Shown here in pieces: positions 23,567 through 33,057 of a stretch of 64,000 bases of DNA. The notes beneath the pieces are model-generated. The model was not told the origin of the DNA, did not search any database, and worked only from the letters and a program-made list of their open reading frames with translations. Each line of letters begins with the position of its first letter. Positions within the stretch are counted from its first letter, which is position 1. This stretch comes from RGIG250 sp964540025 (GTDB lineage: Bacteria; Bacillota; Negativicutes; Selenomonadales; Selenomonadaceae): positions 23,281 through 87,280 of the forward strand of contig CAZIKQ010000004.1 in NCBI GenBank assembly GCA_964540025.1, given 5' to 3'. Both the position numbers and the translations under genes were made by a program.

Positions 23567-24628
23567 TCAGCGGCGGAGGATCTCGATGATCGCCTCGCCG
23601 ATTTCATCAGTTCTGGCCCGGCCGCCCAAATCCGGGGTGAGGGTCTTCTTCTCCACCAACAGGGTCTCAATGGCGTCGATTATCTTCTGGCCCCATTCAT
23701 TCATACCCCAATGGTCCAGCATTTGGGCAATGGACCAGATGGAAGCCAGAGGATTAGAAATCATCTGGCCGGCAATGTCCGGTGCGGAGCCGTGGATCGG
23801 CTCAAACATGGATGGGAATCTTCCCTCGGGATTCAGGTTGGCCCCGGCGGCCAGTCCCATGCCTCCGGCAATGGCCGCCCCCAGGTCAGTGAGGATATCG
23901 CCGAAGAGGTTGGAGGCCACCACGATCTGGAACCGCCTCGGGTCCTTCACGAAAAACATACTGGCGGCATCCACCAGCAGGGTGCTGGTCTTTACCTCCG
24001 GATACTCCTGCCCCACCTCCCGGAAAATCTGATCCCAGAAAACCATGGAGTAGCCCAGGGCGTTGCCCTTGGAAATGCTGGTGAGGGTCTTGCCCTCCTT
24101 CCTGGCCAGCTCGTAGGCGTAGCGGATGACCCGCTCCGTTCCCTTCCGGGAGAAAACGCTGGTTTGCAGAGCCATTTCCTGGGGGGAATCCGGATAGAGG
24201 CGGCAACCAACGTTGGCGTACTCCCCTTCGCTGTTTTCCCGGACCACCACCATGTCGATATCCTCGATGCCAACGCCGGTGAGAGGACAGGGAGCTCCTT
24301 TAAGCAGCTTGACGGGACGGAGGTTAATGTACTGGTCAAAGCCCTTGCGAAGCTTCAGAAGCAGTCCACCAAGGGAAATATTGTCCGGCACTCCGGGATA
24401 ACCGACGGCTCCCAGATAAATGGCGTCCACATCCTTGAGGAGCTCCAGGGCATTCTCCGGCATCATTTCTCCGGTCTTGAGATAATACTCACAGCCCCAG
24501 GGATAGTCGTCATACTCCACCTGAAAGCCCGCCATACCGGCCACCGCCGTAAGAACCTTCCTGCCCTCGGCCAACACCTCCGGGCCGATGCCGTCTCCGG
24601 GGATAACTGCTACCTTGTACTTTTTCAT
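23567..24628 (-). CDS. Tartrate/D-malate dehydrogenase (beta-decarboxylating, IMDH family)
   Basis: A 353-residue NAD-dependent beta-decarboxylating dehydrogenase of the isocitrate/isopropylmalate family. It begins VAVIPGDGIGPEVLAEG and has YLGAVGYPGVPDNISL, KLRKGFDQYINLRPVKLL, VVRENSEGEYANVG and NLFGDILTDLGAAIAGG. The PDNISLGGLLLKLRKGFDQ segment is typical of tartrate dehydrogenase/D-malate dehydrogenase rather than LeuB or Icd. Such enzymes oxidise D-malate to pyruvate and tartrate to oxaloglycolate. Upstream an AGGAGGCGA site supports the start. It stands alone between two terminator or repeat structures. A 3-isopropylmalate role is less likely, as no leuACD genes are near. Confidence 0.8.
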   Translation of the reverse strand: MKKYKVAVIPGDGIGPEVLAEGRKVLTAVAGMAGFQVEYDDYPWGCEYYLKTGEMMPENALELLKDVDAIYLGAVGYPGVPDNISLGGLLLKLRKGFDQYINLRPVKLLKGAPCPLTGVGIEDIDMVVVRENSEGEYANVGCRLYPDSPQEMALQTSVFSRKGTERVIRYAYELARKEGKTLTSISKGNALGYSMVFWDQIFREVGQEYPEVKTSTLLVDAASMFFVKDPRRFQIVVASNLFGDILTDLGAAIAGGMGLAAGANLNPEGRFPSMFEPIHGSAPDIAGQMISNPLASIWSIAQMLDHWGMNEWGQKIIDAIETLLVEKKTLTPDLGGRARTDEIGEAIIEILRR

Positions 24629-24679
24629 AGTATCGCCTCCTGTATTTTATAACGCCTTTCAAAGCCAAAATATAATCCG

Positions 24680-24707
24680 TCTCACAGGCTCCCCCAAAAG
24701 GGAGACT
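24680..24707. repeat. Short hairpin repeat fragment
   Basis: GTCTC and GAGAC enclose CTCCC and GGGAG, a partial relative of the composite element at 12275-12445. It may also slow or stop transcription between the mrp and dehydrogenase genes. Confidence 0.4.
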
Positions 24708-24746
24708 TTTAACGATTACTCCAAAGAAAAATTTCCGGCGCAATAT

Positions 24747-25628
24747 TCAGTCCTGGTCCAGCTCCTTCAGAACGGCGGTCATTTCATCGAGGAAATGGCC
24801 CTCCACCGTCTCGATCTCTCCTCCGTCACTGGCCTCCGCCAGCCGATGGTCTACAGGCAGCCGGCCGAGAACCGGAATATCGTATTGGGCCGCCACATGG
24901 GCCAGGTGGCTTTCGCCGAAGATATGATGTTCCTTGCCGCAATCAGGGCAACGGAAATAAGACATATTCTCCACCACGCCCAGAATTGGAATATCCATCA
25001 TCTTCGCCATCTTCACCGCCTTTTCCACGATCATGTTTACCAGATCCTGGGGGCTGGTGACCACGATGATCCCGTCCACCGGCAGGGACTGGAAAACCGT
25101 AAGGGGCACGTCGCCGGTTCCCGGAGGCATATCCACAAAGAGGTAGTCCACATCCTCCCAGATGATCTCCTGCCAGAACTGACGGACGACTCCGCTGATG
25201 ACGGGGCCCCGCCAAACCACCGGATCAGTCTGGTCCGGCAGCAGCAGATTCATGGACATGATGTCGATGCCCCCATCGCTTTTCAGCGGATAAGCGCCCG
25301 CTTCACTGCCCTGGATGTCCCCTTTTACCCCAAACATTCGGGGAATGGAGGGCCCGGTGACATCCGCGTCCAGGACGCCCACGGCGTAGCCTGCCCGGCT
25401 CATCTCCACGGCGGCCAGGGCCGTGACCAGGGACTTGCCTACGCCGCCCTTGCCGCTCATAACGGCGATTATATGCTTAACCTTTGACAGCTCATGGGGG
25501 GCAAGAACCGGCGGCTCGCCGCAGCCTGCCTGACCGCCGCCCTCGCCGCGGTCATTTTCCTGAGGCGCTTTCCGGGACGGGCAGTCGGTCTCACAGCCGG
25601 CGCAGTCAAAATCACAGCTTTCGCTCAT
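24747..25628 (-). CDS. Mrp/NBP35-family Fe-S cluster carrier ATPase
   Basis: A 293-residue P-loop ATPase that assembles or carries iron-sulphur clusters in the cytosol. The deviant Walker A (MSGKGGVGKSLVTALAA) starts at about residue 57. DADVTGPSIPRMFG, VDMPPGTGD and the metal-binding CPDCGKEHHIFG are present. The N-terminus carries an extra cysteine cluster (CDFDCAGCETDC), as in Nbp35-type proteins of anaerobes. It has its own promoter upstream and is followed by a repeat hairpin. Confidence 0.88.
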   Translation of the reverse strand: MSESCDFDCAGCETDCPSRKAPQENDRGEGGGQAGCGEPPVLAPHELSKVKHIIAVMSGKGGVGKSLVTALAAVEMSRAGYAVGVLDADVTGPSIPRMFGVKGDIQGSEAGAYPLKSDGGIDIMSMNLLLPDQTDPVVWRGPVISGVVRQFWQEIIWEDVDYLFVDMPPGTGDVPLTVFQSLPVDGIIVVTSPQDLVNMIVEKAVKMAKMMDIPILGVVENMSYFRCPDCGKEHHIFGESHLAHVAAQYDIPVLGRLPVDHRLAEASDGGEIETVEGHFLDEMTAVLKELDQD

Positions 25629-25670
25629 TTTACTCTCTCCCTTGCAATAGTCTGAACATATATCGGTTTA

Positions 25671-25699
25671 ATCTTATCACTTTTTCCCTCTGTAATCAA
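25671..25699 (-). promoter_or_regulatory. Promoter of the Mrp-family gene
   Basis: On the minus strand TTGATT (25694-25699) and TAAGAT (25671-25676), 17-bp spacing. Confidence 0.5.
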
Positions 25700-25770
25700 A
25701 AGAATTGTCCCGGAAATGATCCGCGATTTTCCGCCCGGATTTCTGCTCGCAAATCTTTTCCGCCCGTACA

Positions 25771-25808
25771 TAAAAACAAAACCGGATCCTTCTGAAACGA
25801 GGACCCGG
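25771..25808 (-). terminator. Terminator of the dcw cluster
   Basis: On the minus strand CCGGGTCC (25801-25808) pairs with GGATCCGG (25782-25789), followed by TTTTGTTTTT. It lies 20 bases beyond sbp and closes the long mur/fts transcript. Confidence 0.8.
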
Positions 25809-25826
25809 CCGGCAAAATTTCTGTTT

Positions 25827-26165
25827 TCAATTGTTCTTCCTGTCCAGCATATAGCGGCGGATTATGGCCAGGTTCTGAAAAATCCTCAGACCGAAAGCGA
25901 TCAGAGCCACCATGTAAAGGTCGATTCCCAGCTTATCGCCCAGATAAACCAGTACAGCCGCCAGCACCGCATTAACGAAGAAACCGGAAAGGAAAATCGT
26001 GTTATCAAATTTTCCGTCCATGTCCGCCCTGATCCCGCCGAAGACGGAATCCAGCGTGGCGATCAGCGCCACGGAGAAAAGCCGGGAGTAGGCGACCGGT
26101 ATATCCAGCGGACAGAGCATTCCCAGCAAAATTCCCAGGGAAAGACCGGCGATTACAATGATCAT
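25827..26165 (-). CDS. sbp: Small basic protein, DUF1290 membrane protein
   Basis: A 112-residue membrane protein with three hydrophobic segments (about 2-20, 28-42 and 60-80) and the conserved DSVFGGIRADMDGKFDNTIF. It ends in a basic tail (LRIFQNLAIIRRYMLDRKN). The family lies between the divIB/DUF881 genes and ftsA in Firmicutes, and its function is unknown. Here it overlaps the DUF881 gene by four bases and is the last gene of the cluster. The ftsA and ftsZ genes that normally follow are absent. Confidence 0.9.
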   Translation of the reverse strand: MIIVIAGLSLGILLGMLCPLDIPVAYSRLFSVALIATLDSVFGGIRADMDGKFDNTIFLSGFFVNAVLAAVLVYLGDKLGIDLYMVALIAFGLRIFQNLAIIRRYMLDRKNN

Positions 26166-26926
26166 TCTGCATTACCTCCCGCCGGCCGGCCGCCTTCATC
26201 GGTTTTCGGCCCGGCCATCCGCTCCAGGGGTTTCGCGTGCCGGAAAGGAGAGGGACCGTTAAAGGGAGGAACTTCCACTACCGATTGGGGACTGATGGCC
26301 ATCTGGATTCCCCAGACCTTCAAGGTATCGACGACGCCGCCCCGCATCTTCAAGGCGTTTTCCAGGGTAACTGCCTCCCCAATGGCCACGATTTCAAAGG
26401 GAGCCGCCGAGCGGACATTGTTTACCGACAGGGTTGGCCCGGCGCAGCGGATCTCCGAGGTGGCCGTCAGCCGCTGTCCGTTTATGGCGATAGCTTCCGC
26501 TCCCGCTGCCCGCAATTCGTTCACTACCCGGAGGATATCCTCGTCATGGATGACGTAAAGGTTTGTATTTTCCCCGGCCTTTGCCGTCCTCCGGCTGTCG
26601 TCGATGGTAATCACCAGCCCCGGCCCCGTAAGACCCACCAGCCCGGCAGTCATTTCCAGATCGGTGGCGTTGACCGCCCGGTTGTTCTGTTCCTGCTGTT
26701 CAGTCACTTTATGAAGGTCGGCCCTTAAAGAGTCCCGTTCCCGTTCCGTCTCGATCAGGCGGGCGGACAGCTCCTCTATGCGCTGGAGGGGCAGCGACTC
26801 CTGCTGAACCACCAGGGTTGCCCGAAACTGGAGGGTCATCAGGAGCCCAAGCACCGTGGAGACAAAGGCCAGCCCTACGCGGTTCTGATTTTCCGGTTTT
26901 ATGACCTGGTCAATTTTATTGAGCAT
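26162..26926 (-). CDS. DUF881 family protein (YlxW-like)
   Basis: A 254-residue membrane-anchored protein. One membrane helix is at about 18-36 (GLAFVSTVLGLLMTLQF), followed by a coiled coil at about 45-90. The DUF881 domain has TGPGLVITIDDSRR, NLYVIHDEDILRVVNELRAAGAEAI and ATSEIRCAGPTLSVN. Members sit next to divIB in Firmicute division clusters, and their role is not defined. The C-terminus is Pro/Gly-rich. It overlaps ftsQ by eleven bases and sbp by four. Confidence 0.9.
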   Translation of the reverse strand: MLNKIDQVIKPENQNRVGLAFVSTVLGLLMTLQFRATLVVQQESLPLQRIEELSARLIETERERDSLRADLHKVTEQQEQNNRAVNATDLEMTAGLVGLTGPGLVITIDDSRRTAKAGENTNLYVIHDEDILRVVNELRAAGAEAIAINGQRLTATSEIRCAGPTLSVNNVRSAAPFEIVAIGEAVTLENALKMRGGVVDTLKVWGIQMAISPQSVVEVPPFNGPSPFRHAKPLERMAGPKTDEGGRPAGGNAE

Positions 26927-28025
26927 TGGCTTTATCCCCCGCGTCCCCTTTGTTCTCTACAGGGTTCTGCCGCCCATGCCCCGCCGTCTTCTCCGGCTTT
27001 TCCTCTCCTGTGGCTGCCGGCTTCTGCTCGCTTACCGGCTTTTCACCGGTTTCCGGGCTGTCACCGGAGCTTTCCGGAGAAGGCTCCTCCTTTTCGGCGG
27101 CAGGCTCCGGCTCCGGCCTTGCCGCTGCCCTATACTGAACGGGCTGGCTGTTTTCCAGCTGGGGCTTGACGAAGGGGGAACCAAAGCTCAGGTCTATGTA
27201 CTCCATGGGCTGTTTACCCAGCTTCAGCTCCGCCAGAAAATCCCGGCAGATCCGGGCCTTCTCCTCCAGATTGTCCAGCTTCCCCAAACGGATTTCCGTC
27301 CTGTCCGGGGTCAGGCAGAGAATATGCTTCTGATCGGACATATTCACATATGCCAGCGAAGCCAGAGCCTTTGGCCCCAGGAAGCCCAAAAAGGCTGCCA
27401 TATCTCTGATTGGCTGTTCCCTGACGCTGTCGCTTATATAAAGGTCGTGAACCTTCATGCCCACCAGCTGGGGAATGGGCAGTTGGGAGGGCGCCCGGTA
27501 AGCGGCCAGCACCAGACCTTCCCGGTCAATATCAATAAAGCCGTAGTCACAGGGGATATTCAACACGGGCTGGCGCTCCGTTACCTGGATCATCAGCCCG
27601 TTTGGCAGCAGTCGCTTGACTTCTGCCCGCTCGATCCGCAAATCCTTCAGCAGCAGCACCTTTGCCTCATCAGGAGAGACAGCCAGTATGTGCTGTCCCC
27701 GGTAAACCCCGGCCATCCGGCAGACCTCTTCGGTAGTGACGTAGCTGTTGCCCACAACCTTTATCTCGTCCAGGTTGAACAGGGGCATATACTTTAAGGC
27801 CGCCATGGCCAAAGCCGCCAGGACAACCGCCTGCCAGAGCAGCTTCCGATGGTTTCTCCTGGGGCGGGCCGCCTGTCTTTCCCCATCATTGTCCGGAATA
27901 TTCGCTTCCGGCGGCCGCTGGCTTTTCTCCCTGGTTCTGTCGCCGTAAATTGATTCCAGCTCCCGCTCAATTTTACCCCAGTCGTAAGACTTTGTCCGGT
28001 CGCTTATCCGGTTATTATCTGACAC
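26916..28025 (-). CDS. ftsQ: Cell division protein FtsQ/DivIB
   Basis: A 369-residue bitopic division protein. A basic cytosolic region (ARPRRNHRKLL) precedes a membrane helix at about 52-70. An extracytoplasmic POTRA domain follows (FNLDEIKVVGNSYVTTEEVC, GLMIQVTERQPVL), then the beta domain. The last about 80 residues are a disordered Glu/Pro/Lys-rich tail, longer than usual. FtsQ/DivIB bridges early and late divisome proteins with FtsL. Downstream of ddl, overlapping DUF881. Confidence 0.88.
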   Translation of the reverse strand: MSDNNRISDRTKSYDWGKIERELESIYGDRTREKSQRPPEANIPDNDGERQAARPRRNHRKLLWQAVVLAALAMAALKYMPLFNLDEIKVVGNSYVTTEEVCRMAGVYRGQHILAVSPDEAKVLLLKDLRIERAEVKRLLPNGLMIQVTERQPVLNIPCDYGFIDIDREGLVLAAYRAPSQLPIPQLVGMKVHDLYISDSVREQPIRDMAAFLGFLGPKALASLAYVNMSDQKHILCLTPDRTEIRLGKLDNLEEKARICRDFLAELKLGKQPMEYIDLSFGSPFVKPQLENSQPVQYRAAARPEPEPAAEKEEPSPESSGDSPETGEKPVSEQKPAATGEEKPEKTAGHGRQNPVENKGDAGDKANAQ

Positions 28026-28122
28026 GGTCCTCCTCCTTTCTGAAACGGGAATCGTAACGGTCTTTCACCCTAGAATGAAATTTTCTGACCGCCTGCTTTA
28101 ACAAAATCCTTTAAGGGTTCGC

Positions 28123-29073
28123 TTAAACCTCCCGCCTGAACCCGGCCAGCGCCAGAATCCTTTCACAGAGATCCGGGAAGTCTATCCCTATTGCCGCCGC
28201 CGCGTCGGGAACCAGGGAGGTTTCCGTCATGCCGGGGACGGTGTTGATGTCGATAACGTAGGGGACGTCATCCGGCCCCAGCATGAAATCGATCCGGGCA
28301 ATGCCGGACAGTCCGCAGGCGGTGAAAGCGCGCTTTGCCAGCTCCTGGACCTTCTCGTTGGCCGCCTCGCTGATCCGGGCCGGAATTATATGGGCGCTGG
28401 CCCCCGGTTTGTACTTTGTCTCATAGTCGTAGCTGCCGGTAACGGTGGTTATCTCGATTACCGGCAGCGTTTCTGCCTGCCCGTTGCCGCCCCAGACGGC
28501 GGCGGTCAGCTCCGGCCCCTGAATGATTTCCTCCACCAGCACGTTTTTCCCGTAGGAGAAGGCCATCTCCAACGCCTCGGACAGCTCCGCTTTTCCCGCC
28601 GCCTTGTAAACCCCGATAGTGGAGCCCTGCTCCGCGGCCTTGACGATGACCGGGAAGGAAAGCTGCCGCTCCACCTGAAGGATCTGCTCCTCTCTATCCT
28701 CATAGGAAAAGAGGGACACCGCCGCCGGGGTGGGAATACCCGCCGCCAGAAGCGCCGATTTTGCCGCGCATTTGTCCATCGTTACCGCGGAGGCCAGGAC
28801 TCCGGAGGAGGTGTAGGGTATTTCCAGACAGTCCAAAAGGGCGGCCAGTCTGCCGTCCTCTCCATAGGCCCCGTGCATGGCGTTGAAAACTATCGCCGGT
28901 TCCTGGTCAGAAATCTGCTGCAAAAAGCTTTTAGGCTGAAATTCCAGTCCCGCCGCATTATAACCCTTTTCCCGCAGGGCCTTCAGTACCGCCCCGCCGG
29001 ACCGGCGGGAAACCTCCGCCTCGGCGGAGGGGCCTCCCATTACCACCACGATTTTATCCTTATTTATTGCCAT
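28123..29073 (-). CDS. ddl: D-alanine-D-alanine ligase
   Basis: ATP-grasp ligase, 316 residues, making the D-Ala-D-Ala end of the peptidoglycan precursor. The N-terminal VVVMGGPSAEAEVSRRSGGA, FNAMHGAYGEDGRL, FPVIVKAAEQGSTIGVYKA and the metal-binding YVIDINTVPGMTETSLVP are clear. It overlaps the end of murC by 14 bases, so translation is coupled. Confidence 0.95.
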   Translation of the reverse strand: MAINKDKIVVVMGGPSAEAEVSRRSGGAVLKALREKGYNAAGLEFQPKSFLQQISDQEPAIVFNAMHGAYGEDGRLAALLDCLEIPYTSSGVLASAVTMDKCAAKSALLAAGIPTPAAVSLFSYEDREEQILQVERQLSFPVIVKAAEQGSTIGVYKAAGKAELSEALEMAFSYGKNVLVEEIIQGPELTAAVWGGNGQAETLPVIEITTVTGSYDYETKYKPGASAHIIPARISEAANEKVQELAKRAFTACGLSGIARIDFMLGPDDVPYVIDINTVPGMTETSLVPDAAAAIGIDFPDLCERILALAGFRREV

Positions 29074-30457
29074 GATCTTTCCCTGCCTCGAGCAAATTCA
29101 GCAGCTCCTCGCCGCTGCTTACAATATCTCCGGCCCCCATGGTCATCACCAGGTCGCCGGGCCGCGCCAGCTCCGCCAGCTTACCGGCCACGTCGGCCCG
29201 CCTTTCCACATAAACCGGCTTCATCCCCGTTTGGGCCACCACCGAGTCGTAAATCGTCCGTCCGCTGACCCCCTCAATGGGCTCCTCCCCGGCGGAATAT
29301 ATGCCGGAGAGCAGGAGGATGTCCGCTCCCCGGAAAGCGATGCCAAACTCCTGAGCCAGCAGCCGGGTGCGGCTGTAGCGGTGCGGCTGGAAGGCCACGA
29401 TGAGCCGTCCCGGTTTCGTCTGCCGGGCCGCGGCAATCGTGGAGGCGATCTCCGTGGGATGATGGGCGTAGTCATCCACGATCCAGATACCGTTCACCTT
29501 CCCCTTTGTTTCAAAGCGGCGCTTTGCTCCGTGGAAGTTCATCAGCCCGTCCGCGGCCGATGCAAAGGGAACCTCCAGAGCCCTGGCCACGGCAATTGCC
29601 GCCAGGGCGTTCCGGACATTGTGGAGGCCGGGGATCAGCAGCTTCGCCTCCCCCAGCGTTTCTCCCTTATAGCTTACGGTAAAGGTGGTCTCATTTGCTT
29701 CCGTGACAATATTCCCGGCCCGGTAGTCCCCCTTCTCAATGCCGTAGGAGATGACATTGCGGCGTACCTGCCCGGCGATAGTTCTGGCCGCCTCATTATC
29801 AAAGCAGACCACCACGCTGCCGGTTTTCTCATCGACGGTTTCCATGAATTCCTTGAAGGCCGCCTGGATCCTCTCAACTGTTCCGTAATAATCAAGATGG
29901 TCGTCCTCAACATTCGTAACTACCGCGATATGGGGGCGGAGCTTCAGGAAAGAGCCATCGCTTTCATCCGCCTCCGTAACCAGCACGCCGCTTTTCCCCA
30001 GCCGGGCGTTGCTGCCAAAATCCCTGACGACTCCGCCTACAATAACCGTAGGGTCAAGCCCGGCAGCGGTAAGGGCCACCCCCAGCATGGAGGTGGTAGT
30101 GGTCTTTCCGTGGGCTCCCGCCACCGCGATGCCCCGTGCGGAATTCAGCAGGAAGGCGTTGATATCCGACCGGTGAAGTTTCCTTATGCCCAGCTTCTCC
30201 GCCGCCAGCACCTCGGGATTATCCGGACGGATGGCGGTGGAAACAACGATGGCGTCTACCGACTTATCGATTACGTTTTCCGCCCTGTGCCCGGTGTAAA
30301 TCTCTGCCCCCGCCTCCGCCAGCTGTCTGGTTATAGGGGTTTCATGAAGATCGGAACCGGATACCGTCCAGCCCCTTTCCAGCAGAATGTGGGCCAGGGC
30401 GCTCATCCCCACGCCGCCGATACCGATAAAATGTAGTTTCTTAAATCCCGAAAGCAT
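29060..30457 (-). CDS. murC: UDP-N-acetylmuramate-L-alanine ligase
   Basis: Mur ligase adding L-alanine to UDP-MurNAc, 465 residues. The N-terminus LHFIGIGGVGMSALAHILLE, the ATP loop VAGAHGKTTTTSML, TNVEDDHLDYYGT and VDDYAHHPTEI are diagnostic. It sits between murG and ddl. A murB gene, often next in this position, is missing. Confidence 0.97.
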   Translation of the reverse strand: MLSGFKKLHFIGIGGVGMSALAHILLERGWTVSGSDLHETPITRQLAEAGAEIYTGHRAENVIDKSVDAIVVSTAIRPDNPEVLAAEKLGIRKLHRSDINAFLLNSARGIAVAGAHGKTTTTSMLGVALTAAGLDPTVIVGGVVRDFGSNARLGKSGVLVTEADESDGSFLKLRPHIAVVTNVEDDHLDYYGTVERIQAAFKEFMETVDEKTGSVVVCFDNEAARTIAGQVRRNVISYGIEKGDYRAGNIVTEANETTFTVSYKGETLGEAKLLIPGLHNVRNALAAIAVARALEVPFASAADGLMNFHGAKRRFETKGKVNGIWIVDDYAHHPTEIASTIAAARQTKPGRLIVAFQPHRYSRTRLLAQEFGIAFRGADILLLSGIYSAGEEPIEGVSGRTIYDSVVAQTGMKPVYVERRADVAGKLAELARPGDLVMTMGAGDIVSSGEELLNLLEAGKDHGNK

Positions 30458-30500
30458 TGCAATTTCTCCCTGCCTGATTACTTAAATGACCGGCCGGCCG

Positions 30501-31610
30501 CTACCGTCCAGCAATACTCATCACAATGTCGACAATCTCCCTGGCCGCCCGGGGCTTTCCCAACCGGCGGCTGGCCTTTGCCATCTGCTTCAGCTTCTTT
30601 TCATCGGACAGCAGCTCCTCCATGACCTCCATGAGCCTTGCGCCTGTCAGATCCCGGTCCAGAATCATCCTGCCGCCGCCGCCATTTACCACGGCCAGGG
30701 CGTTGTGCTCCTGATGGTTTTCCGCCGCGTAGGGATAGGGGACAAGGATCGCCGGTATCCCTCTGGCCGTCAGCTCCGCAATGCCGATGGCTCCCGCCCG
30801 GAAGATGGCCAGATCCGCCGCCGCCAGGGCCATGGGCATATTGTAGAGATAGGGGGCCACGCTGATATTGGAAAAGTTCTCATGATCGATCCCCCGGCTC
30901 TCCAGCTTGTCGATTACGTCCTTATAGCCCAGAGAGCCGGTCACGTGCAGGATCTGCACCCGGTCGTTCCCCGCGTATTTGTCGATGACCTCGATCATGG
31001 CATTGTTGAGGCTGCGGGCCCCCCGGCTGCCGCCGGACACCAGCACCGTCAGCCGGCCGGGCTTCAAACCCAGCTCCTTCAGTCCCTGTTCCCGGGTTGC
31101 CTCCATCACCTCGTGACGGATGGGATTCCCCGTATATACCGTCTTGGCCGCCGGAAATGATTTTACCGCTTCGGCAGTACCGGCGGCCACCCTGGTGGCG
31201 AACTTTCCCAGCAGCTTATTGGTGATCCCGGCAACGGCATTCTGCTCCTGAATCAGGGTCGGTATGCCCAGCAGGGACGAGGCCAGAAGGATCGGCCCAC
31301 ACACGTAGCCCCCAGTGCCCACCGCCACATCCGGGGAAAATTTCCGGACGATATTCATCGCCGCTAAAGTCCCGATTCCGGCCTTTACCGCCCGCCACAG
31401 GTTCACCGGGGTCAGACGGCGTTCAAACCCCTGAATATTCACCGTGGCGAAGGGTATATTCTCCTTGGGGATAATGTCCGCTTCCAGCCCGGCGGAAGTC
31501 CCCACGTAGAGAAACTCCGCCTCCGGCTCCCGCCGCTTTATTTCATTTATCAGGGTAATGGCCGGATATATATGGCCGCCGGTACCGCCGCCGGATACAA
31601 TGATGCGCAA
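30501..31610 (-). CDS. murG: UDP-N-acetylglucosamine-MurNAc-pentapeptide transferase
   Basis: Peripheral membrane GT28 glycosyltransferase making lipid II, 369 residues. The N-terminal IIVSGGGTGGHIYPAITLI, VGTGGYVCGPILLAS, LIQEQNAVAGITNKLL and VSGGSRGARSLNN are diagnostic, as is the acceptor-site FRAGAIGIAELTARGIPAIL. It is placed between murD and murC. The ftsW gene commonly found before murG is absent. Confidence 0.97.
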   Translation of the reverse strand: MRIIVSGGGTGGHIYPAITLINEIKRREPEAEFLYVGTSAGLEADIIPKENIPFATVNIQGFERRLTPVNLWRAVKAGIGTLAAMNIVRKFSPDVAVGTGGYVCGPILLASSLLGIPTLIQEQNAVAGITNKLLGKFATRVAAGTAEAVKSFPAAKTVYTGNPIRHEVMEATREQGLKELGLKPGRLTVLVSGGSRGARSLNNAMIEVIDKYAGNDRVQILHVTGSLGYKDVIDKLESRGIDHENFSNISVAPYLYNMPMALAAADLAIFRAGAIGIAELTARGIPAILVPYPYAAENHQEHNALAVVNGGGGRMILDRDLTGARLMEVMEELLSDEKKLKQMAKASRRLGKPRAAREIVDIVMSIAGR

Positions 31611-31622
31611 AACAATAACCCC

Positions 31623-33050
31623 TTAATTCAATCCGTTGACAATTTCCTTGAACACCCTGCCCCGGTGCTCAAAGCCGGTAAACATATCGAAGCTGGCGCA
31701 GGCCGGGGACAGCAGGACTACCTCTCCGGGCTTCGCCTCCCGGCGGCAAAGCTCCACCGCCTTCGCCAGATCATAGCCTGCCTCAAGGATATCCGACCCC
31801 GCGATGCCCCCCTTCAAGGCTTCGTTCCGGAATCGCTCCGCCGCCGCGCCTACCAGCACCAGCTTGCGGCATTTTGCTTTGACCAGCTGCATGAAGTCCG
31901 TCAGATCAGTCATCTTGTCGTCGCCCCCGGCAATGAGCAGGATCGGCTCCTGAAAGCTCTCCAGCGCCTTTATGGCGGAGTCTGTATTCGTGGCCTTGGA
32001 GTCGTTGTAATACTTTACGCCCGCCAGCTCCCGGACCGGCTCGATCCGATGTTCTACCGGCATGAATTCCCGCAGCACTTTGATGATCAGCTCCGGCTCC
32101 ACGCCGCCGAAGTAGGCGATGGCCGCCGCCGCCAGGGCGTTTTCCACGTTGTGCCGGCCCTTTATATTCAGCTCCGACTGCAATACCAGAGGGATCTCCC
32201 GGCCATCATCGCGAATTGTAAGGCGTCCTTCCTTCAGGTACGCCCCGTATTTCTCCCCGGCCAGCTGATCCACCGTGCTGAAGGGGCAGACCGGGATCCC
32301 CTTTTCCTTCGCCCGGGAAATGCTTTTCCCCGTCAGCTCATCGTCGTAATTCAAAACGGCGAAATCCCCCTCCGCCGCCGACTGCTGGGCGAAAATCTTT
32401 TCCTTGACGGACTGATACACCTCCATCGTTCCGTGGCGCAGCAGGTGATCAGGGGTAACGTTCAGAATCGCGGAAATCCGGGGATGAAAATCGTCGGTAG
32501 CCTCCAGCTGGTAGCTGGAAATCTCCGCCACCAGCGCCCCCTCCGCTCCGATCCGCAGGGCCTCGTCCACCAGCGGCGTGCCGATATTTCCCCCCACGCC
32601 GGTTTTTTCCCGGCCGTATTTGGCGGCAAACAGCTGGCCGGTGAGGGTAACCGTGGTGGTTTTCCCGTTTGTCCCCGTGATGGCATAGATCGGAGAAGCC
32701 GCCAAATGGTACGCCATCTCCACCTCGCTCTCCACGGGGATGCCCCGCTGAAAGGCCGCCTGAACGATGGGAACCCGGCAGGGAACGGCGGGAGAGATAA
32801 TGACCCTGGTTACTCCGGCCAGCTGTTCCTCCGTCTGGGGCCCCAGCAAGAGTTCCACTCCCGCCTCCTTCAGGACGGTGAGATCCTCGGTAATTTTATC
32901 CTCGCTCTTGCTGTCGCTAAGGATTACGTCAGCCCCCATCCTTTTCGCCGTCAGAGCGGCGGCTATGCCGGAAATACCGGCGCCGATAACGAGGATCTTC
33001 TCACCGGCAAAATTTTCCTGTAAATTCTTTTCCATGACCTTTACTTCCAA
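31623..33050 (-). CDS. murD: UDP-N-acetylmuramoyl-L-alanine-D-glutamate ligase
   Basis: Mur ligase adding D-glutamate, 475 residues. The NAD-like N-terminal fold (KILVIGAGISGIAAALTA), the ATP loop ITGTNGKTTTVTLTG, NVTPDHLLRHG, EHRIEPVRE and YYNDSKATNTDSAIKAL match the family. It follows mraY by seven bases. Confidence 0.97.
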   Translation of the reverse strand: MEVKVMEKNLQENFAGEKILVIGAGISGIAAALTAKRMGADVILSDSKSEDKITEDLTVLKEAGVELLLGPQTEEQLAGVTRVIISPAVPCRVPIVQAAFQRGIPVESEVEMAYHLAASPIYAITGTNGKTTTVTLTGQLFAAKYGREKTGVGGNIGTPLVDEALRIGAEGALVAEISSYQLEATDDFHPRISAILNVTPDHLLRHGTMEVYQSVKEKIFAQQSAAEGDFAVLNYDDELTGKSISRAKEKGIPVCPFSTVDQLAGEKYGAYLKEGRLTIRDDGREIPLVLQSELNIKGRHNVENALAAAAIAYFGGVEPELIIKVLREFMPVEHRIEPVRELAGVKYYNDSKATNTDSAIKALESFQEPILLIAGGDDKMTDLTDFMQLVKAKCRKLVLVGAAAERFRNEALKGGIAGSDILEAGYDLAKAVELCRREAKPGEVVLLSPACASFDMFTGFEHRGRVFKEIVNGLN

Positions 33051-33057
33051 TCAGACG